In this document: positions 11,301 to 20,646 of the stretch, piece after piece | How the letters are laid out: every line of letters starts with the position of its first letter | How positions within the stretch are numbered: position 1 is the first letter of the stretch | From: Macrosoma leucophasiata | Lineage: Eukaryota; Arthropoda; Insecta; Lepidoptera; Hedylidae | Length of the DNA stretch: 64,000 nucleotides | Direction of reading: 5' to 3' | NCBI GenBank assembly: GCA_036365455.1 | Contig: JAWQUS010000030.1 | Span: 7,254,001-7,318,000, forward strand | The notes under the pieces: generated by a model | Seen by the model: only the letters and a program-made list of their open reading frames with translations | The model's database searches: none | What the model was told of the DNA's origin: nothing | Program-made: the position numbers and the translations under genes

Positions 11301-11786
11301 TTATTTCAGAACAACATTAATGTAATCATCATCAACCGGTTTATAACATAGTCTTCTATTAAGCAACTTCAACTTCATATTCTTATAACTTCAGCTTCTA
11401 TTAAGCAAGGCTTTGATGTAATATTACAATATTGACTCAAATTACGTTACAAATTAGATAATATTTAATATTGTAATGAAACCACGATAAGCACTCTTTC
11501 ATTACTTCAGGCAATTTACGAAACCAGTGGAAATATTTATAAAGTGGGAATTTCAAAAGACGTTATGTATGGCGCTGCCGGCACTAGTAATGACTGGAGC
11601 TATGGTGCTGCCAAAATTCCATACTGCTACCTAATAGAACTTAGGAGCAAGAAACATAAGTTCAAGTTACCTAAACAAGAAATACAGGAAACAGGTGATG
11701 AGATACTGAATTCCGTTAAAGCCTTAATGGAATTTGTGGATTGCAATATGATTGGCAATGTTGCTGAGCGGACTTGTAAAAGGTAA
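5220..11786 (+). CDS. M14A zinc carboxypeptidase, unit 1 (5' part missing)
   Basis: Secreted digestive-type metallocarboxypeptidase (M14A, CPA/CPB family), which removes single C-terminal residues from peptides, probably in the midgut. Six coding exons are seen: 5220-5371, 5623-5783, 6245-6370, 7462-7558, 10369-10515 and 11511-11786. They give 318 residues covering the whole catalytic domain. Visible residues in CPA order: zinc ligands in HAREW (H69, E72), Arg127 in WRKNR, Asn144-Arg145 in DLNRNF, zinc ligand H196 in LHSYG, Tyr248 in MYGAAG and the general base Glu270 in YLIELR. The S1' position (CPA 255) is Asn. The first exon begins in phase 1 at the same place as unit 2 exon 3, so signal and activation peptide exons should lie upstream; none was recognised in 1-5219. 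Either the gene extends left of the window or those exons are lost. The TAA stop overlaps a good splice donor, so the true 3' end is uncertain. All family residues are intact, so activity is likely. Confidence 0.93.
5623..5783 (+). CDS. carboxypeptidase unit 1, exon b (zinc site HxxE)
   Basis: 161 nt between ACATAG and TTG|GTAAGT, phase 0 to 2, exactly the length of unit 2 exon 4. It carries the HAREW motif with the first two zinc ligands (H69 and E72 in CPA numbering). Confidence 0.93.
5870..6200. repeat. lepidopteran GCGGCCAAGTGCGAGTCGGACTCG repeat
   Basis: Starts with GCGGCCAAGTGCGAGTCGG, a stretch shared with 54895-54925 (reverse strand) and typical of moth intronic repeats. It lies in the intron between unit 1 exons b and c. 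No coding value. Confidence 0.55.
6245..6370 (+). CDS. carboxypeptidase unit 1, exon c (Arg127, Asn144-Arg145)
   Basis: Acceptor TTTTCAG, donor TTCAG|GTACAA. It completes a Trp codon split by the previous intron and encodes [18 protein letters not shown] and [10 protein letters not shown], which bind the substrate carboxylate. The Cys in QCVGV corresponds to the CPA C138 disulfide partner. Confidence 0.94.
6452..6765. mobile_element. MITE, CATAGAGCAAC family, copy 2
   Basis: 314 bp in the intron between unit 1 exons c and d. Inverted ends of about 45 bp (CATAGAGCAACTCGG and its complement, extending through the GGCGGAC/GTCCGCC block). Flanked by ATTAACAG and TTTAACAG, an 8-bp duplication with one mismatch. 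The interior shares ATGCAAAACAGTCTGTCATT with copy 1. Confidence 0.85.
6895..7424 (+). repeat. partial family B repeat followed by partial family A repeat
   Basis: 6895-7075 matches the first half of family B (CGTCCCACTGCTGGGC, TTACTCCATCACGCTGCTCC, CCTCCGACAAGGTTTAACGA). 7203-7424 is an internally deleted family A copy. Both lie in an intron of carboxypeptidase unit 1. Confidence 0.7.
7462..7558 (+). CDS. carboxypeptidase unit 1, exon d
   Basis: Acceptor GTTCTAG, donor GTGAGG|GTAAAT. It encodes SYGWGG, AFYRGPEPFSEPE and then SCAVR. The Cys fits the second half of the CPA 138-161 disulfide. The intron before it is filled by a MITE and by family A and B repeats. Confidence 0.92.
7606..7867 (-). 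repeat. diverged family A repeat
   Basis: Recognised by GCCGGAAATTAC, CATCACCACCTGAC and GTCACTGGAGCTCTACCG. In the intron after unit 1 exon d. Confidence 0.65.
8576..9215. repeat. about 640-bp repeat with GGGTTCCGTA / CGGAACCC ends
   Basis: Begins TAGGGTTCCGTAGTAAACAA with a (TCTG)n stretch and ends TACGGAACCCTACACTGCGC, GACATGCACTTGACCGG. The ends are inverted (GGTTCCGTA/TACGGAACC). This arrangement is common in lepidopteran introns; the class is not settled. Confidence 0.6.
9502..9857 (+). repeat. interspersed repeat family B, full length
   Basis: About 355 bp, from ATGGCAACCCATTATACGTC to GCCGGGCCATCCGCGCTTCA, with the inner marker CTATCGATAG. Other copies are at 12518, 34597 and 56296. 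The clean boundaries and polarity fit the 3' part of a non-LTR element, but no coding region is present. Confidence 0.75.
10048..10325 (-). repeat. diverged family A repeat
   Basis: Matches family A from TTTTTAAGTCATGAAGTG to CTACAACCAGTAAA, about 45 bp before unit 1 exon e. Confidence 0.6.
10369..10515 (+). CDS. carboxypeptidase unit 1, exon e (zinc ligand H196)
   Basis: 147 nt, phase 0 at both ends, acceptor TTTACAG and donor AAG|GTGAAA, the same size as unit 2 exon 7. It encodes TLHSYGQLIMFPFAY with the third zinc ligand His and Tyr198. Confidence 0.93.
10920..11275 (+). pseudogene. LINE ORF2 C-terminal remnant (Jockey/R1-like)
   Basis: A plus frame encodes LSNELPSEVFLRCYNIGFFK and GVKRVFQDWQHVGNSP, matching the end of lepidopteran non-LTR retrotransposon ORF2 (pattern 'W/LN-LP-VF...GFFK-GV-R'). 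It is 5' truncated with frame changes, followed by an A-rich tail (CATAAAAAAAAG). Inserted in the last intron of unit 1. Confidence 0.6.
11511..11786 (+). CDS. carboxypeptidase unit 1, last visible exon (Tyr248, Glu270)
   Basis: Acceptor CTTCAG at 11510. It encodes GNIYKVGISKDVMYG, AAGTSNDWSYG and YLIELRSKK, then a C-terminal helix, ending AERTCKR and TAA at 11784-11786. A donor AAAAG|GTAAGAG overlaps the stop, with its last exon base at 11782. If it is used, the stop codon is removed and the frame can continue into the exon at 11996. A polyadenylation signal at 11907 supports ending here in at least some transcripts. Confidence 0.9.
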   Translation, partial: AIYETSGNIYKVGISKDVMYGAAGTSNDWSYGAAKIPYCYLIELRSKKHKFKLPKQEIQETGDEILNSVKALMEFVDCNMIGNVAERTCKR

Positions 11787-11906
11787 GAGGTTGAGAGGTA
11801 TGTTAAAATGACTAAAAAGTTTCTCAAGGATTATCAAAGACAGCAAGTGCGATATGTCAGTGTCAACACAGTCGACTTGACTTAACTTACAAGCTTAACA
11901 AAAATC

Positions 11907-11912
11907 AATAAA
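11907..11912 (+). other. candidate polyadenylation signal AATAAA of carboxypeptidase unit 1
   Basis: AATAAA lies 121 bp after the TAA of unit 1 and about 85 bp before the first propeptide exon of unit 2. It fits a separate unit 1 transcript, but its position inside the possible linking intron means both outcomes remain possible. Confidence 0.5.
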
Positions 11913-11995
11913 CTCTATAAAAAATCTAAATTTCAAGTTCAAAAGCCGTTTTAAAACGTAACACAAACATATTTTTAATAAGCGTTATTAAAAAG

Positions 11996-12096
11996 ATTCA
12001 AAGTGGCACCAATTAACCAAAAGACTCAAGTTTGGGAAGTGAGATTAGCTAATGAAGGACAGAGGTACTTTATAAAATCACTAGACACGGTCGGAG
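11996..12096 (+). CDS. carboxypeptidase unit 2, propeptide exon 1
   Basis: Encodes [19 protein letters not shown] and then [13 protein letters not shown], the first half of the M14 activation peptide. Donor GGAG|GTAAGC at 12096 in phase 1 joins correctly to 14551. The 5' boundary is uncertain: AG|ATTC at 11996 gives phase 2, AG|CG at 11983 would give phase 1. In-frame TAA codons lie just upstream and there is no ATG, so the exon needs a spliced upstream partner. Confidence 0.75.
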
Positions 12097-15000
12097 GTAA
12101 GCAGTATTTATATTTCGCTTTGAAATTATTGTAATCAATTAATACGAATGATTAATTTATTTGAACTCGGTCATTAATAACTTAGTTTGAACTAATTAGT
12201 GTCTGAACGTTCTACTTACCCAATGTTTGATTTTCTAAGGGTAAGCATTTCGATTTCGCTATCATTGAGCTTTGATACAAAAATAGATTTTTAACTAATT
12301 TATTTATCAATACAAAACGTTGTATTTCCTAAGTTAATTAAATGACCCTGTAATAACAATCACAGAGACATAACAGCTTAGGTCTCAGGGGTGGCGACGC
12401 ATCTGCATTTTGACCAGTCGCACTGCAGTCGTCACTAAACATCAATGTGAGCTGCATGCATGTTTGCCATCTGCTTACATTAAGAAATGTAGGTATATAT
12501 AATAATAATAATAATAATGGCAACCCTTGATACGTCTCACTGCTGGGCACGAGTCACTCCACTTCTTGGGAGGAGGCCTAGAGCTTACTCCACCACACTG
12601 CTCTAATGCGGGTTGGTGTAGATAAGGGTTAGTGGCCAACCCGTTATCGGAGGTTTTCGAACCACCCGATATATAAGGCCTCCGATAACGTTTTACGACT
12701 GCTATCTATCGATAGAAACCGGGACCGACGGCATAACGTGCCCTCCGGAGCACGGAAACGCGCATTTGAATTTGCCATTAGCGGTCACCCATCACACACC
12801 CGACCGCGCCCGTATCACTTAACCGAGTAGATCGCTTTCGATCTACACCAACCGCGGGATCATGCGCGCTTCAATGTATATAAATGTATAGAAATAGAAA
12901 TAGAAATAGAAAATATTTTTATTTCGAATAGATCTTTACAGATACTTTCAAAACGTCAATAAATCATAAACTTCCTAGAGCGAATAACCATTACACATAG
13001 TAAAAGCAAAATCATATATTAATAGTAAACTACTTGGTTAAAACATACTCGTAATAATCATAAAATTTTTCAATTCCTTCAATTATAATAAATGAATAAA
13101 AAGAAAAACTTATTCGTCAAGATCAATGTTATTCACTTAGCAGAGTTCCAAGTGCAGTCACTACTGAGAAGAACTCCGCTACCCAACAAACTCAGTAAGA
13201 GCTCTTTTAAATGAGAGCTTAAATCTAGTACAGATTATCGTGAAAAATCAAATAATGTGAACTTCCATAGCATAGATGCAATTAAACTGCTATCTACTTA
13301 ATGTGATGTAGCCCCTGCAAACCCGAACAGACCAGTCCCCACCAACAGCACCCGTTCACGAGTATGACGCATGTGACAGCCATTGCCCTCCTCGACCATT
13401 TTAGAGGGAAGTGAGCAACCCGCCACAAGACGCCGCCAAAGGCAAAGACATTTAAGCGTGCATGACTGTTCCGGAAATGCATACAGCAAAATAAAAGTTG
13501 GAATTATATTTTTATCTAAGAAAAAACAAATATGATTTGATCCTTTCGGACCACCTGGACAACTATCCTAAAAAGACAACTTCTCAAATAGCCAAATCAT
13601 CGTTTCTATTGCCCAATTCACCAACCTATCACTTTACCAACTTCCCAGTTCACCAATTTTCCCAGTTTACCTAGTCCTCAGAACAATAACTTGAAGTTTG
13701 ATGATGAGGATGGATGTATGGGAGGAGTGTGTGCGCATGTGTGTGTTACTCTTTCACGCCTAAATGTAATACAGAGATTGTATTTTTATCTAAACGCAGA
13801 TTGAATCTGGTGCTATAGCCATTACAATAGTGTATCATTTAAGTACCTTCAGGGAAGGTTGTATGATCGATATCCTGCAGATATGAGGGATTAGACATAG
13901 ACACAGATGGAAAGACGATAATTAAACTCACAGAGTTTTATTAGGAATATTATTTTCCTTGAAAAATAAATTATTTTATTCAGTTGTCTTTATTTTTCGA
14001 AACAACAGAATAACAAGGTGTTTAAATTTAAAGATTTTTTTTTTCATTTATATAAGAAAGATGTACAAATATACGCAAAGTAAATCCTTAGTAACAATTT
14101 TATTAAAAAAAAAAAGAAATGGTATAAAACGTAACTTCACGCCTGTAATCCCCGAAGGCAGACAGAGGTAAATGCATGCATTCAAGCATACATGCAAACA
14201 CCCACGACTCGCCGGTTACGTTTTTGGCCCATTTAACAGGTGGCGAACCTGTTGCCATCTCCGGGCACATTACCAAACTCCGAGGTACTGGGAAACTTCC
14301 AGAAAATTAAAAAATCCCAATAGAACCAGAGATAAGGGATTTTAAACCGTTATCTGTGCTAGCCCCCGACCCGTGAATCGAACCCAGGACCTTCAGCGTA
14401 ATAGTAGTGGCCTGCTACCACTACGCCACTGAGGCAGTTAGGTATAATATTATAGGAGGTATAATATTTTTTCATTAATTTATTTGTTTGCATTTTACTT
14501 TTAATCTTTATAAATCGCTATGACTAAGAAAGTTAGGTATATCACAGCAGTTAACATTTGGAAAGAAGAGAGAAGTACAATGGACGTAATGGTGGAAGGG
14601 TCAAGGTCTGCTCAAGTGGCCGGCATGCTCCATGAAAGAGATATACCGTATGCTGTGGCCATAGGTGACGTGGAGCTACTAATAGATAAGGAACAGTGTC
14701 ACCATTCGAATATTTCACGAAAGTGTTCTGATAACCGTAAGTATTTTTCAGAAATATATTGAGCTGATGTTTTTTGTATTCCCTATATCATAAACAATCT
14801 ACATCGTGATATCTTACTAAAACATGGACGCCTAAAGCACATTTAACTATTAAGCTTTACTGGTGGTGGATTTGCAGTGACGGTAAACGCGGACGTAGGC
14901 ACCACCGCATTATCTAATCTAAAATGCCTCGTTTAAGCACCCCTGGTAGCCGCCTCAGAGGATCTAGCTTCAACATTGATTACACACAAAATCTTATCTA

Positions 15001-18000
15001 TCTATACATATTATAAAACAATGCCCACCAATGTGGCACGCCTATCTGTCTATTCGCGATAAATTCAAAGACTACTGCACGGATTTTCATGCGGTCAGGC
15101 ACACGAAATAAATCCGTAAAAACACGCATCATAGAAAGTGAGCTACATGCTTATTTGCTACTTCTCAGGTATAACATTAATAACACGACAAATAATTAGT
15201 AGCACCTTTTTATCGTTATCATAATTACGATAACGGTCTCTATTTTTTTAAGATCGTAGAAAGGACACTGACAATAGGTAACACAAAATATTAAATTGTT
15301 CTAATTAACAAAGTATCGTTACGACAATTTAAGGGAGTTATTGTACATTTTCAGTCTTAATGAGTTATTATAAAAAAATATTAATTATTGGTAACACGAA
15401 AAAATCGGTTTCGTTTCGTTCAGTATATTTTGGGAGTATTATAATCCCTAAATGTAATTAGCACTCTTCATATAAAACTAAAAGGTACAACATTAAATAG
15501 ATTCACTCCGACTTCAAGTGTGTTTACAGAACACTCAATGATGGATTGGCAGAGCTATCACCGTCTTGATGTTATTTACGATTTTCTGGATAATTTAGAA
15601 CAAGAATATCCGTATTTATGTTCTGTGCATATTATTGGGAAGTCATCAGAAGGACGAGATTTAAAGGTACTTACAATTTTTATTATCTGCTTATACTATT
15701 TTTAATTACCTTGACTGATTTAATAGACTTATCGATGACGTTTTACAAAATGATGGAAGTAAATTTCTGGCTAGCGGAAAGAATGTCATTAAAAACTAAA
15801 TTTGCAATGAGGTTTAAACATCTATACTTTTTAATATTCCTATAAGGCTGAAGAGTTTGTTTGTTTGTTTGACCGCGCGAATCTCAAGAACTACTGGTCC
15901 GATTTAAGAGCTTATTTCAATGTTAGATAGCCCATTTATCGAGGAAGGCTATAGGCTATATATCATCACGCTATGACTTATAGGAACTGAGCAGCGCGGG
16001 CGAAGTAGTAGTAATAATATAAAGAGAAGACACAAGGAACAAACAGCCGGTTCAGTTTTGTTGATTTATGTAGTTTCAGATGATTTATGTACAGTACTCA
16101 ACAATAAATATTGCACATCGAGCCTACAAAAGAGACAATAGGCTAGTTTCGACTTCGTAGAGCGTTATCTCTACTAAACACTGTCTACTTAAGCACTGAT
16201 AGCCCGGTTTTGGTCAAAACTTGATCAAAATGGTCGACAAACATCACGTAGGTTGTGTGAGAAAGAGATTAACGTTCTACAAACCCGAAATAAGTCGAAG
16301 TCTCCTTCCTAAGGTCGATGTGTAATATTTATTCTTGGATACTGTAAAACATTTTCACGTCAGCTGTCATGTTGATATGGGAAAATGTAATAAATTGAAT
16401 GCAAAAAAACTGGAACCGTGCTACCAAGGGAAGTGTCCTGTCCAGTACTTTAGTACTTGTAGGTTGATTCAAAGTTGTTTATTCGAAACGATTCAGAATC
16501 AATTCTCAAGTCCAAAAACAGTTGTCACGGTGTGGTCGCTGCATCATAAGCGGGAACGGAGGTTATATGCTCAAATAATATGGCACTCAAAACAGCGTAA
16601 ATGTATTTATGTCATACAGTCCGCCTATAAAAAGGATGCGTCTATCTGTAAACCGTCGTTGGATATCATCACAGACCCGAAATATAGTTCGATTGTGAGT
16701 ACCAGATAAAGAATAATATAAAGTATATAAAATAAACTTCCAGATGTTGAAAATCTCGAACGGCAACGCGGACAACAGCGGCGTCTGGCTAGACGGTTCG
16801 ATCCACCCGCGCGAGTGGATCAGCATCGCCGTGGTGACCTACATCGCTGATAGAATTGTTAGGACCTTTCACGAACAGCCGGACAGCGTCACTTCTAAGG
16901 ATTGGTGAGACTACATTTTGAGACTATCTTTTGTGACACTTCTAACGATGGAGCAGATGAACAGTACAATCTAATATTTACATTCTCGTGTTTATAACCA
17001 AACTCCATTTATAACCAATTTTTTTTGTTTGTATGCGAAAATGTATGTTATGTACGGCCCTGTAATATCCGGCACAGAGGTATAACACCGTAAGACCTGG
17101 GGAGTGGTAACGCATCTGCATTTTAACCTTGGTCTTTGTGTGGGTGCCTATACGCTGCAGTCATCACTTAACATCAATGTGAACTGCATGCTTGGTTTCC
17201 ACTTCCATTACATAAAAAAAAACCGCTAAACCGATACGAAGTCCGCAGGGACAGCGAGTATCAATATACAATAGTGTGTATGACGAATATGTATGGTTAA
17301 AAAATCTAAACGTTCACTTATTTTAGCCGGTCTATTTTTAGTAAACACACACATTCGTATCCCCGTCACATAACAACATAATACTAATCATGAGAATAAT
17401 AAAATTTCCATTGTCTATAGGTGGCCTTATTGATAACAACTGCATCCATTTAAACAAAAGCTAGAAACTATTGCAGTATACAGTCTTATTTCGTACGTGT
17501 CGACTGCCAACTGCCAAGTATGCAGAAATACCCCGCGTCTAATAGTGAAACTTCGCCTTTGAAACAGAAGTTATTTGCTCCCAGGTACATACTTCCCGTG
17601 ATGAATCCAGATGGCTACGAGTACAGTCACACACACGACCGCATGTGGCGTAAGAACAGGACCCGGTACGGCGAGTGTGTTGGTGTGGATCTCAATAGGA
17701 ATTTCAGGTTTTGGATCATTACTATTTATTTCTTACTAGCGGCCCGCCTTGATTTCACACGGGTACAATGATGGAACTGAAATGGTCATCAATGGTCATG
17801 ATTTTTTTAAAATAATTTTATGGCATTGCTATTACGCATATTGCCAGTAAAACAATATTTCATATTCGTAAAATTCGTAATAAGCAGCGTAAAATCAGAG
17901 TCAATCAGTCAATTTATCAGTCCGTCAGTCGCAGTCAGTTATTCAAGTAAAGCGATGGCTACTTTACCATAACCTTTACAATTAAGTTTTGGAGGCAACC

Positions 18001-20646
18001 CGAATGGACGTGTTTTCGCACTATTATTATATTTCACTATACACGGGCACTGTAATAAGCTTATTTTAATCAAAATGCCACCAACTTTATTTAATACTAG
18101 CTGTTGCCCGCGGCTTCGCCCGCGTCGATGTCGTTTTATAAAACTACCCGGGAGTCAAGCCCAGGACCTCAGCGTAGTAGTAGTGGCCTGCTACCACTAG
18201 GCTACCGAGTCAGTTAATAAAATTATTGTTCATTATTTACACGGACGAAGTCGTGGGCACAGCTAGTTACTGAATAATGTCTTCATTTATGTGAATTGCA
18301 GTTATGGCTGGGGTGAAAAGGGCGAAGAAGGATCATCAGAGGACCCGGGAAATATATTCTACAGAGGTCCAAAACCTTTTTCTGAACCAGAGACCTCAGC
18401 TGTAAAGGTAGGAAATTTCAATTATTATTTACCTATAAGTACCATTTAGTTCGTCCGTTCTTGTTCAATGCTTTTAGTCTGAAAAGGCTTTTCAAGTATG
18501 TTCTTATGTTTTCGCGAACTATACTACTATTACTACTCGTGTATATTAAACTGAAATAATTATTTAAAATCAACTAGACCAACCAAATAGCCATATTTTA
18601 GTTATATATACGCGATTAATCCGAAAAGTGTATATATTTATTTATTGGTAATCCAACAGCGATTAATTATTTCCAAAGCACTTACATATGTTTAAAAAAC
18701 ATATATTTTATTGTAGTAAGTCAAAAATTAATATTTTTTAACTAAAATGACGAATAGGAGCTGAAGTTGTATGACGCCATAATAAACGTGAATCTAACTA
18801 AGTGGAAATAACGTTCTTCTGAAATGTTCGAGTTCTTAAGTTTATTTAAAAGAACATTATGTTGTTTGTCACTTGATAATGCAAATTAGTAAGTTTTCAC
18901 TTAGTCGAATTTCTCTTGAAAATTTTACAAAACTGCGTTCAAAGTTTCTGATGAACATGATTTTTTCCGGTCGTGAAATACTGTTTTTCCATGTGTTTTG
19001 ACAGGCAACGGTTTGCATTGAAAATGCTTAGAACTGTCAGTACAGTATGATGGGATTTGACAGTTCGAAGCGTACTTTGCTTGAAAGTAAAGTCGTTGTG
19101 CGGTCTGTGAATCTCGCCCTTAGCCTGGGTTACTCCAAGATATTTGTAAGATTTTCTTTACATAGAGAAGAGATATGAAATGTTACAACATCTAGGTGCA
19201 ACCCAGGCTTAGTATCTAGACACTCAACCTAATTTCTTACCAAAACCGTTAAACGAGTGGTTACTTATCTCGACTTTTTTGTCTCTAACTTGGCCTGCTT
19301 TTCCCCTAATGTTTATGGTAGAACAAACTTATGATTCTGCTCAATTCTCTCATACTTAGTTCTCTTAGTGCCTATAATTCAAAAGAAATCAGCTTTGGAA
19401 CAGACATTAAATATAATTGTTTTAAGATATTCTTGCAATCATATATCTACACAAACAATGTAAGTGAAGTCCCTAATACTCAGAAATAGAGTCATTGATT
19501 TGACCGTGAACGTTAAATCTTCATTATTATAGTAGTAGTACCTATAGTATAATTTTAATAATTTATTATGCCCGTTACAAAGTTTTTTATTCTTTTATCC
19601 CTTTTGCTGTTATATTTTTACGTATATAATAAAACTAAATAGAAACTCATGCTAAATATCCATGCCATAAAAACTCTTAAGTTTTTTTTTACAGCGCGTG
19701 ATATTGGATTCGGACATCACGTTCAAGGTGTTCTTATCCTTACATAGCTACGGCGAAGTGATCATATTCCCCTGGGGGTACACTAGTGACCCCTGCCCCG
19801 ACTATGTTGAACTTTTAGAAGGTGGCACCGCTATGGCTAAGGTATGGTAATTTACGAGTAACTTGTTTTTCAGCCTACGTTTTTAGAAATAATATTTTTT
19901 TAAATCGGTAATGTTCTAGTCGGACTCGTTACAGCCTGGTGACAGATAGGAGGACATCGGAGTCTTATAATAGGATACCGTTTTTACCCTTAGGCTACGA
20001 AACCATAAATCATGTAACAAAAATTTCAAAAACAACAGATATATGAGCTGTTTTTCAGAACACTGTAAAGATTACACCCAATGAAGTTCGTAAATGTGCC
20101 CAATGTACGTACATTAAATAGGCACTTTGAAATCAGAACTCTAAAACATAACTTACAAATCATCACAAAAAGACCTACAAAAAGTCTGAAATGGCATATA
20201 TCTAGGTAGGTTGACTCGCAGTAACCATTTTTACCTTTGAGTCATTTATTTTCTCATAATTAGTGTTAATACTTGGATAAGTAATAAACTAAGTAATATC
20301 TACCAATTATACAATTAAAATTAAGTATATAATTGGTAGGTATACCTTAGCCATATAATGAAGATTAAATTATTTTCAGGCTATCTTCAACACGAGCGGA
20401 CATACCTACAAGGTGGGCAGCACCAAAGATCTCATGTACTACTCGTCAGGCACCAGCACGGACTGGAGCTACGGCGTAGCGAACATCTTGTACTCCTACA
20501 TGATAGAGTTGAGAGGCAAAAAAGATAGGTTCCTGTTGCCGAAGAACGAAATCGTGTCTACGGCTACTGAAGTACTAAACGGTGTCATGAGACTAATGGA
20601 TTTCGTGGACAATAGAAACCAGAGTACGCAGTCGAGTATTGTTTAA
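11996..20646 (+). CDS. M14A zinc carboxypeptidase, unit 2 (propeptide plus catalytic domain)
   Basis: Second secreted-type metallocarboxypeptidase. Eight exons: 11996-12096, 14551-14736, 15530-15666, 16744-16904, 17585-17707, 18302-18407, 19695-19841 and 20380-20646. Together they encode about 408 residues. Residues 1-95 form an activation peptide ([11 protein letters not shown], then [14 protein letters not shown] and [15 protein letters not shown]), ending near SRKCSDN, where trypsin-like activation would act. The catalytic domain keeps HPREW, WRKNR, DLNRNF, LHSYG, Tyr248 in MYYSSG and Glu270 in MIELRGK. The S1' position is Thr (Asn in unit 1). The Cys matching CPA C161 is replaced by Ser (ETSAVK), leaving the C138 partner unpaired. 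No ATG lies in the 80 bp before 12003, so the signal peptide is either on an unrecognised exon or absent because this unit is spliced to unit 1. The start given assumes the acceptor AAAAAG at 11995. Confidence 0.92.
12345..12875 (+). repeat. partial family A followed by full family B repeat
   Basis: 12345-12480 is part of family A (AGAGACATAACAGCTTAGG...). 12518-12875 is a full family B copy preceded by an (ATA)n stretch. Both are in the first intron of carboxypeptidase unit 2. Confidence 0.7.
12900..14110. other. unit 2 first intron, unique AT-rich part
   Basis: After a short (GAAATA)n run, no recognised gene. The block 13300-13480 is GC-richer with overlapping minus frames, but it shows no splice-bounded or family-supported protein. 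Confidence 0.4.
14111..14442 (-). mobile_element. tRNA-derived SINE-like element, copy 1
   Basis: Read on the minus strand, the head is CTGCCTCAGTGGCGTAGTGG and then, after CACTACTATTACGC, a B-box-like GGTTCGATTC. The tail reaches the A-rich site at 14111 (TTTTATTAAAAAAAAAAAG on +). It matches 54142-54460 over its length. Confidence 0.65.
14551..14736 (+). CDS. carboxypeptidase unit 2, propeptide exon 2
   Basis: Acceptor CACAGCAG, donor AACC|GTAAGT, phase 1 at both ends. It encodes [16 protein letters not shown] and the rest of the activation peptide up to the dibasic SRK region. The ATG at 14520 lies before the acceptor and is not the start. Confidence 0.9.
15530..15666 (+). CDS. carboxypeptidase unit 2, exon 3 (start of mature domain)
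   Basis: Acceptor TTTACAG, donor AAG|GTACTT, phase 1 to 0. It encodes [18 protein letters not shown] and SSEGRDLK, and is homologous to unit 1 exon a (5220-5371) with the same phases. Confidence 0.93.
16092..16344. mobile_element. mariner-type MITE, copy 1
   Basis: 253 bp bounded by TA (16090-16091 and 16345-16346), with inverted ends CAGTACTCAACAATAAATAT and its near-complement TGTAATATTTATTCTTGGAT plus ACTG. The same family as 61494-61743. In the unit 2 intron before exon 4. Confidence 0.75.
16744..16904 (+). CDS. carboxypeptidase unit 2, exon 4 (zinc site HxxE)
   Basis: 161 nt, acceptor TTCCAG, donor TTG|GTGAGA. It encodes [18 protein letters not shown] and HPREWIS, with both zinc ligands. 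The exon is clearly richer in G+C than its surroundings. Confidence 0.95.
17045..17225 (+). repeat. family A repeat, 3' part
   Basis: From TGTACGGCCCTGTAATATCC to ATTACATAAAAAAAA, in the unit 2 intron between exons 4 and 5. Confidence 0.7.
17585..17707 (+). CDS. carboxypeptidase unit 2, exon 5 (Arg127, Asn144-Arg145)
   Basis: Acceptor CTCCCAG, donor TTCAG|GTTTTG. It encodes [29 protein letters not shown] and [10 protein letters not shown]. One residue shorter than unit 1 exon c, with the same phases. Confidence 0.94.
18100..18265. repeat. family C fragment with inserted SINE-like fragment
   Basis: CTAGCTGTTGCCCGCGGCTT (18100 on) is the head of family C. A SINE-like piece (AGCCCAGGACCTCAGCGTAG..., 18150-18215) interrupts it, and the inverted family C end ACGGACGAAGTCGTGGGCAC follows at 18241. 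Confidence 0.6.
18302..18407 (+). CDS. carboxypeptidase unit 2, exon 6
   Basis: Acceptor ATTGCAG, donor AAG|GTAGGA. It encodes [29 protein letters not shown] and TSAVK. It has Ser-Ala-Val where unit 1 has Cys-Ala-Val, so a disulfide partner is missing. The loop is three residues longer than in unit 1. Confidence 0.93.
19120..19212. repeat. small foldback element, AGCCTGGGTT ends
   Basis: Begins TAGCCTGGGTTACTCCAAGA and ends CTAGGTGCAACCCAGGCTTA, inverted ends of about 12 bp. Related pieces occur at 21280-21365 and 44810-44925. In unit 2 intron 6. Confidence 0.6.
19695..19841 (+). CDS. carboxypeptidase unit 2, exon 7 (zinc ligand H196)
   Basis: Poly-T/ACAG acceptor, donor AAG|GTATGG, 147 nt in phase 0. 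It encodes [20 protein letters not shown] and DYVELLEGG. The His of LHSYG is the third zinc ligand. Confidence 0.94.
20380..20646 (+). CDS. carboxypeptidase unit 2, last exon (Tyr248, Glu270)
   Basis: Acceptor TATTTTCAG. It encodes [39 protein letters not shown] and a C-terminal helix, with TAA at 20644. Tyr248, Thr at the S1' position and the catalytic Glu270 are visible. No GTAAG-type donor overlaps this stop, unlike unit 1. Confidence 0.94.
   Translation, partial: AIFNTSGHTYKVGSTKDLMYYSSGTSTDWSYGVANILYSYMIELRGKKDRFLLPKNEIVSTATEVLNGVMRLMDFVDNRNQSTQSSIV

Noticed and set aside
16335..16709. 124-codon plus frame between unit 2 exons 3 and 4
   Set aside because: Begins within a MITE end, has no splice-bounded edges, and would interrupt the phase-matched carboxypeptidase exons.
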